Source: Phymorhynchus buccinoides | Taxonomy: Eukaryota > Mollusca > Gastropoda > Neogastropoda > Raphitomidae | Length of the DNA: 64,000 bases | Direction of reading: 5' to 3' | Assembly: GCA_017654935.2 (NCBI GenBank) | Contig: CM065683.1 | Coordinates: forward strand, 534,204 to 598,203 | Program-made: the position numbers and the translations under genes | Notes under the pieces: model-generated | Database searches by the model: none | Seen by the model: only the letters and a program-made list of their open reading frames with translations | What the model was told of the DNA's origin: nothing | Shown here: in pieces, positions 57,923 through 64,000 of the stretch | Layout of the letters: each line of letters opens with the position of its first letter | Numbering within the stretch: the stretch's first letter is position 1

Positions 57923-57995
57923 TGATGATGATGATGACGATGATGGTGACGATGATGATGGTGGTGATGATGGTGATGATGATGATGTGTTTCAG

Positions 57996-58148
57996 TCAAT
58001 CGCTATGAACTGATGACGTTTAGAAAACAACACTCCCAGGGGCTGACAGAGGAGCGCATGGTCCTGGCGTTCCAGGCACTGGATGAGCTGGTTCCTAAGC
58101 TGGGCGTCTACAGCAGACTGTTCTCCAAACTGAGGGATGACTTCTTCA
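57996..58148 (+). CDS. Exon E1, inverted copy
   Basis: Counterpart of 36452-36601 on the plus strand. Acceptor GATGTGTTTCAG, donor TTCA|GTAAGA. It carries three extra bases near 58018-58027 (GTTTAGAAAACAAC for GTTAGAACAAC), so the frame is kept but Leu-Glu becomes Phe-Arg-Lys. Either an allelic change or, more likely, consensus noise in T/A runs. The rest of the exon is identical in protein (TEERMVLAFQALDELVPKL...). Confidence 0.65.
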
Positions 58149-58369
58149 GTAAGAACATGCATGTTGTGTGTGCTCTTATGGAGGAGAATCCTATTGTTTT
58201 TGTAAGAATTATGCTTTCCTTCTTGTTTTCTTCTTCTTCCCCTTTGTTTTGTCCAATGTGGCTGACATTTCCAGGAAAGTTGCAGGGCCACAAGGGTATG
58301 CGAAATTGGAAATATTAAATGATTTTGACGAATTTTTGGTGAAATAAGGCCCCAAAACAGCGAAAATAC

Positions 58370-60340
58370 TGTTGTGTAACCAAAATGATACATATCACAT
58401 GCAGTGTAATGTCTCCCATCATCTGGACCATACTGTTGTGTCTATAACCAAAAGAATTGATGAATATTCAACATGTGCAGTGTAATGTCTCTATCACCTG
58501 AACCATACTGTTGTGTCTATAACCAAAATGATACATATCACATGGGTTGTGTTCTTATAAAATAACCAAACTGTAATTCTCCATATCAGGTGGCAATTTC
58601 TTTCCATCATCTGGACCATACTGTTGTGTCTATAACCAAAATGATGTATATCACATGCAGTGTAATGTCTCCCATCATCTGGACCATACTGTTGTGTCTA
58701 TAACCAAAATGATACATATCACATGCAGTGTAATTTCTCCCATCATCTGGACCATACTGTTGTGTCTATAACCAAAATGATGTATATCACATGCAGTGTA
58801 ATGTCTCCCATCATCTGGACCATACTGTTGTGTCTATAACCAAAATGATACATATCACATGCAGTGTAATTTCTCCCATCATCTGGACCATACTGTTGTG
58901 TCTATAACCAAAATGATGTATATCACATGCTGTGTAATTTCTCCCATCATCTGGGCCATACTGTTGTGTCTATAATTCAGAACCTACTGTAGTCTATAAC
59001 GGGATCAGAACCATACTGTTGTGTCTATAATCAGAACGGGATCAGAACCATACTGTTGTCTCTATAACCAGAATGATACATATCACATACAGTGGCATTT
59101 CTCCATCATCTGGACCATACTGTTGTGTCTATAACCAGAACCATACTGTTGTGTCTCTATAACCAAAATGATACATATCACATACAGTGGCATTTTCCCC
59201 ATCATCTGGGCCATACTGTTGTGTCTATAACCAGAACCATACTGTAGTGTCTATAACCAGAATGATACATATCACATACAGTGGCATTTTTCCTATCATC
59301 TGGGCCATACTGTTGTGTCTATAATCAGAACGGGATCAGAACCATACTGTTGTGTCTCTATAACCAAAATGAGTGTCTCTATAACCAAAATGATACATAT
59401 CACATACAGTGGCATTTTTCCCATCATCTGGGCCATACTGTTGTGTCTATAATCAGAACGGGATCAGAACCATACTGTAGTGTCTATAACCAGAATGATA
59501 CATATCACATACAGTGGCATGTCCCCATCATCTGGACCATACTGTTGTGTCTATAATCAGAACGGGATCAGAACCATACTGTTGTGTCTCTATAACCAAA
59601 ATGATACATATCACATACAGTGGCATTTTTCCCATCATCTGGGCCATACTGTTGTGTCTATAACCAGAACCATACTGTTGTGTCTCTATAACCAGAATGA
59701 TACATATCACATACAGTGGCATTTTCCCCATCATCTGGGCCATACTGTTGTGTCTATAACCAGAACCATACTGTAGTGTCTATAACCAAAATGATACATA
59801 TCACATACAGTGGCATTTTTCCCATCATCTGGGCCATACTGTTGTGTCTATAATCAGAACGGGATCAGAACCATACTGTTGTGTCTCTATAGCCAAAATG
59901 ATACATATCACAGTGGCATTTTCCCCATCATCTGGGCCATACTGTTGTGTCTATAACCAGAACCATACTGTAGTGTCTATAACCAGAATGATACATATCA
60001 CATACAGTGGCATTTCTCCCATCATCTGGACCATACTGTTGTGTCTATAATCAGAATGGGATCAGAACCATACTGTTGTGTCTCTATAACCAGAATGATA
60101 CATATCACATACAGTGGCATTTCTCCCATCATCTGGGCCATACTGTTGTGTCTATAATCAGAACGGGATCAGAACCATACTGTAGTGTCTATAACCAAAA
60201 TGATACATATCACAGTGGCATTTCTCCATCATCTGGGCCATACTGTTGTGTCTATAACCAGAACCATACTGTAGTGTCTATAACCAGAATGATACATATC
60301 ACATACAGTGGCATTTCTCCATCATCTGGGCCATACTGTT
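58370..60340. repeat. Inverted copy of the composite minisatellite
   Basis: Counterpart of 34355-36235, starting with uniform 86-bp units and continuing with the mixed units. About 90 bases longer than the left copy, with differing unit counts; one aberrant stretch lies at 58440-58600. Confidence 0.9.
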
Positions 60341-60386
60341 GATAATGATGATAATGGTGATGCTTATGATGATGATAGTGATGATA

Positions 60387-60424
<38 letters not shown>

Positions 60425-60451
60425 AGTGATGATGACTGATGTATTTTCCAG

Positions 60452-60681
60452 AGGCCATCTACAGCGATGAACTAACAGGCGTAACAGACACGTCAGACTC
60501 CAAGGGTGGAGTGATGATGATGATGATGATGATGATGATGAGTGAGATGATGATGATGTGATGATGAAGATAGTGATGATGATGATGATGATGACTGATG
60601 TATTTTCCAGAGGCCATCTACAGCGATGAGCTAACAGGCGTAACAGACACGTCAGACTCCAAGGGTGGAGTGATGATGATG

Positions 60682-60713
<32 letters not shown>

Positions 60714-60826
60714 AGTGATGATGATGATAGTGATGATGATGATGATGATGACTGATGTATTTTCCAGAGGCCATCTACAGCGATGAGCTAACAGGCGTAA
60801 CAGATACGTCAGACTCCAAGGGTGGA
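60452..60826 (+). repeat. Three exon E2 copies (inverted contig)
   Basis: Copies at 60452-60510, 60611-60669 and 60768-60826, each with acceptor TATTTTCCAG and AIYSDELTGVTDTSDSKGG, separated by (ATG)n. They match the triplet at 33869-34250 in reversed order. Confidence 0.85.
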
Positions 60827-61354
60827 GTGATGATGATGATAGATGATGATGATGATGATAGTGACAGGGCTCCCAGGGACGCACATATGTGCGTCTATGA
60901 CGCTTTAAAAGCCTGAGGGACGCACTAAAATCACGATCAGGGAGTCCCGCGGACGCACTAAAAAAAAGGCAAAGCAAGTACTCATTTTGCTACTGCCGAG
61001 TCCCAAGCTGACAGAAGTCATCTTCTCTTTACGCGACTGACGTGGTGTTCGGGCCATTGTGTGCCCGCGAGAGTTCATTAAGTCACGGAAAGTGAACAAA
61101 GTTTAGCGTTGTTGCATACGTCACTGAACGTTCCCTGATTTTTCTCGGCTGGCTCGACTGGGCTTTATAGCAGGCATCACGCGCCCGCCTAAGTCTGAAG
61201 TTATCACCGTGTGTGTAACTGTCGCGTGCAACCATCACAGGCAAACGAAGCCTGCGCGAGTGGCTCTATTTTGTAGGCCTAGCAAATATGTCACTGCTAC
61301 AGTGGCTGGGCTGAAGCCCTGCTTCGTCTTCTTCCAAGAAACGGAAAAGAGAAA

Positions 61355-61640
61355 GTGATGATCAATCATCCGAATCAAATGCGTGCAAAGAAGATGAACC
61401 AAAGCCTCCAAGTAAAAAAACAACGATCCTACCACCCGTCCTGGGAGAAAGAGTTCCCCTGGCTCAAGCATAAAGACGGTGAGATGAAGTGTACTATTTG
61501 CATTGACAATGCCATGACGTCTTCCAGCAGGCCTAATGCCTGTGAAAAGAATGCTTTCGTCACTGGGTCAACCAATCTACGGAAAACTTCCCTACGCTGG
61601 CACGAAGAAAGCCAAGACAACATGGTTGCCGTGTGTGTCT
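61355..61640 (+). pseudogene. hAT transposase N-terminal zinc finger, inverted copy
   Basis: Same WEKEFPWL, MKCTIC and AFVTGSTNLRKTSLRWHEES pattern as 33050-33333, with KHKDGE in place of RHKDGK. Upstream, KKRKRES is in another frame across a poly-A run, and an in-frame TGA precedes it. A dead fragment in both copies. Confidence 0.7.
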
Positions 61641-62189
61641 GTCTTTCATTTAACGTCTATCCACTACACAGTGATATTAGACACACACACACAAAAAAGG
61701 AATGAGGAGGGTATGCATAAAGGTGAATATGTGCTTGTGTACTTGCATGTATGGATGTGTGTGTGATGTGGTGTGTGATGTGGTGTGTGTGTGTGTGTGT
61801 ATGTGCAATGATTTTTGGTGTTGAATTTGTTCAGAGAAACTTTTTTTTATTTGTTCATTGAAAAGCACTGATTTGTGCAATCCAAAGGCAGAGGCCAAGA
61901 TGGTGTTTATTTTCAGTTTTAGTTCTTATGACTTGTGAAATACAACAATGCTACTCATTGCATACATGTAGTAACTACCATGTGATTGTGGGTGTGCGCT
62001 GTGTGCGTGTGTGCGTGTGATTAGGTGTGTGTGTGTGTGTGATTTTTGTTGGTGTTGAATTTGTTTAATGAAAAAGACTGATTTTTGTAATCTAATGACA
62101 GAGCCCAAGATGGGACTTTCATGATGTTTATTCTCAGTTTTAATTTTTATCTATGACTTATGAAAGACAGCTGTACTATTCATTACTGT

Positions 62190-63980
62190 GTGTTTGCCTC
62201 ATTTGTCTGTTTTCATGGTTTCCGCCGTTTGTCTGTTTTCATGGTTGTCTGTTTTCATGGTTGCCTCATTTGTCTGTTTTCATGGTTGTCTGTTTTCATG
62301 GTTGCCTCATTTGTCTGTTTTCATGGTTGTCTGTTTTCATGGTTGTCTGTTTTCATGGTTGCCTAGTTTGTCTGTTTTCATGGTTGTCTGTTTTCATGGT
62401 TGCCTCGTTTGTCTGTTTTCATGGTTGTCTGTTTTCATGGTTGCCTCGTTTGTCTGTTTTCATGGTTGCCTCATTTGTCTGTTTTCATGGTTGCCTCATT
62501 TGTCTGTTTTCATGGTTGTCTATTTTCATGGTTGTCTTTTTCATGGTTGTCTGTTTTCATGGTTGCCTCGTTTGATCATGTTTGCCTCGTTTGTCTGTTT
62601 TCATGGTTGCCTCATTTGTCTGTTTTCATGGTTGCCTCGTTTGTCTGTTTTCATGGTTGCCTCATTTGTCTGTTTTCATGGTTGTCTCGTTTCATGGTTG
62701 TCTGTTTTCATGGTTGCCTCATTTGTCTGTTTTCATGGTTGCCTCGTTTGTCATGGCTTGTTGTCTGTTTTCATGGTTGCCTCATTTGTCTGTTTTCATG
62801 GTTGTCTATTTTCATGGTTGTCTGTTTTCATGGTTGTCTCGTTTGTCTGTTTTCATGGTTGCCTTGTTTGTCTGTTTTCATGGTTGTCTCCGTTTGTCTG
62901 TTTTCATGGTTGTCTGTTTTCATGGTTGCCTCGTTTGTCTGTTTTCATGGTTGTCTCGTTTGTCTGTTTTCATGGTTGCCTCGTTTGTCTGTTTTCATGG
63001 TTGCCTCGTTTGTCTGTTTTCATGGTTGCCTCGTTTGTCTGTTTTCATGGTTGCCTCATTTGTCTGTTTTCATGGTTGTCTGTTTTCATGGTTGTCATTT
63101 GTTTTCATGGTTGCCTCATTTGTCTGTTTTCATGGTTGTCTCGTTTGTCTGTTTTCATGGTTGTCCGTTTGTCTGTTTTCATGGTTGTCTGTTTTCATGG
63201 TTGTCTGTTTTCATGGTTGTCTGTTTGTCATGGTTGTCTGTTTTCATGGTTGTCTGTTTTCATGGTTGCCTGTTTTCGTGGTTGTCTGTTTTCATGGTTG
63301 CCTCATTTGTCTGTTTTCATGGTTGTCTATTTTCATGGTTGTCTGTTTTCATGGTTGTCTGTTTTCATGGTTGCCTCAATTTGTCTGTTTTCATGGTTTT
63401 CAAGGTTTGTCTGTTTTCATGGTTGCCTCATTTGTCTGTTGTCATGTTTTCCGCCGTTTGTCTGTTTTCATGGTTGTCTGTTTTCATGGTTGCCTCATTT
63501 GTCTGTTTTCATGGTTTCCGCCGTTGTCTGTAATGATGGTTGTCTGTTTTCATGGTTGCCTCATTTGTCTGTTTTCATGGTTTCCGCCGTTTGTCTGTTT
63601 TCATGGTTGTCTATTTTCATGGTTGTATGCTTTCATGGTTGTCTGTTTTCATGGTTGTCTATTTTCATGGTTGTCTGTTTTCATGGTTGCCTCATTTGTC
63701 TGTTTTCATGGTTGCCTCGTTTGTCTGTTTTTCATGGTTGCCTCATTTGTCTGTTTTCATGGTTGCCTCATTTGTCTGTTTTCATGGTTGCCTCGTTTGT
63801 CTGTTTTCATGGTTGCCTCATTTGTCTGTTTTCATGGTTGCCTCATTTGTCTGTTTTCATGGTGTCTGTTTTCATGGTTGCCTCATTTGTTCTGTTAGTT
63901 TTTTCATGGCTGCATCGTTTGTCTGTTTTTCATGGTTGTCTGTTTTCATCGGTCGCCGTGTTTGTCTGTTTTCATGGTTG
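62190..63980. repeat. Minisatellite of the hAT-type element, inverted copy
   Basis: GTCTGTTTTCATGGTTGCCTCGTTT units, mixed 18 and 24-26 bp, as at 30690-32463. Some degraded units (TTTCCGCCG, CAGTTTT) after 63370. Frames of up to 601 codons are artefacts. Confidence 0.93.
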
Positions 63981-64000
63981 CCAATTATCTTAAGTCCAGC

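Larger units (their letters stand above)
60865..64000 (+). mobile_element. Inverted copy of the hAT-type element, cut by the window end
   Basis: Starts with TIR CAGGGCTCCCAGGGACGC at 60865 next to (ATG)n. Contains the zinc-finger fragment (61355-61640) and a minisatellite (62190-63980), and continues past 64000. The final bases (GCCAATTATCTTAAGTCCAGC) match the reverse of 30668-30690 in the left element. Confidence 0.75.

Noticed and set aside
1..64000. tRNA or rRNA genes
   Set aside because: I looked for cloverleaf words and conserved rRNA words and found none; a covariance-model scan would be needed to exclude a degenerate tRNA.

Overview
The window reads as intron and intergenic DNA of an animal nuclear genome. 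A mollusc, probably a marine gastropod, is the best guess, from the mix of CR1-like, Tc1, hAT, pogo/Tigger-like and TTAA-flanked elements, the many (CA)n, (ATC)n and (CT)n runs and the very long minisatellites. There is no bacterial, phage or organelle signal: no operons, ribosome binding sites, rRNA, tRNA or CRISPR. Well over half of the bases lie in tandem arrays. Two runs of exactly 500 N (3647-4146 and 51001-51500) are scaffold gaps, so three contigs are present: 1-3646, 4147-51000 and 51501-64000.

The only cellular gene I can support lies on the minus strand of the middle contig. Six exons (36452-36601, 29122-29294, 25262-25396, 21109-21190, 11725-11800, 5519-5590) follow one another with splice sites, and their codon phases agree at each junction once the indels in the second exon are allowed for. 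The product is a largely helical, coiled-coil-rich protein that I do not recognise. Each exon sits beside a minisatellite or tandem cluster containing copies of that exon's own edge, splice site included, so the introns look built from amplified exon borders.

Layout of the middle contig: a noisy exon/ATC array (5.5-7.1 kb); a LINE fragment and a Tc1-like element (7.4-10.3 kb); a Tigger-like element (10.5-11.05 kb); exon cluster F (11.5-12.25 kb); a 30-45 bp array split by a CR1-like fragment (12.3-16.8 kb); a 4.3 kb polypyrimidine tract (16.8-21.1 kb); exon cluster G; a 3 kb 15-bp array holding two small MITEs (21.6-24.6 kb); exon cluster H; a 23-bp array (26.4-28.5 kb); exon clusters E3 and E2; a hAT-type element containing its own 1.8 kb array (30.36-33.83 kb); exon cluster E1 (36.4-36.9 kb); further arrays to 40.5 kb; a 5'-truncated LINE (41.2-43.2 kb); a foldback MITE and LINE tails (43.6-45.0 kb); a piggyBac-like fragment (45.5 kb); and two more arrays to the gap.

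The third contig (51501-64000) is an inverted, highly similar copy of 30.66-42.57 kb, in the same order and with matching array units. It begins at the scaffold gap and runs off the window end. A reversed allelic contig (uncollapsed haplotype) is the simplest reading; a recent genomic palindrome is the alternative. Consensus quality is visibly poor at 55.4-56.9 kb, 48.5-51.0 kb and 5.5-7.1 kb, so frames there should not be trusted.
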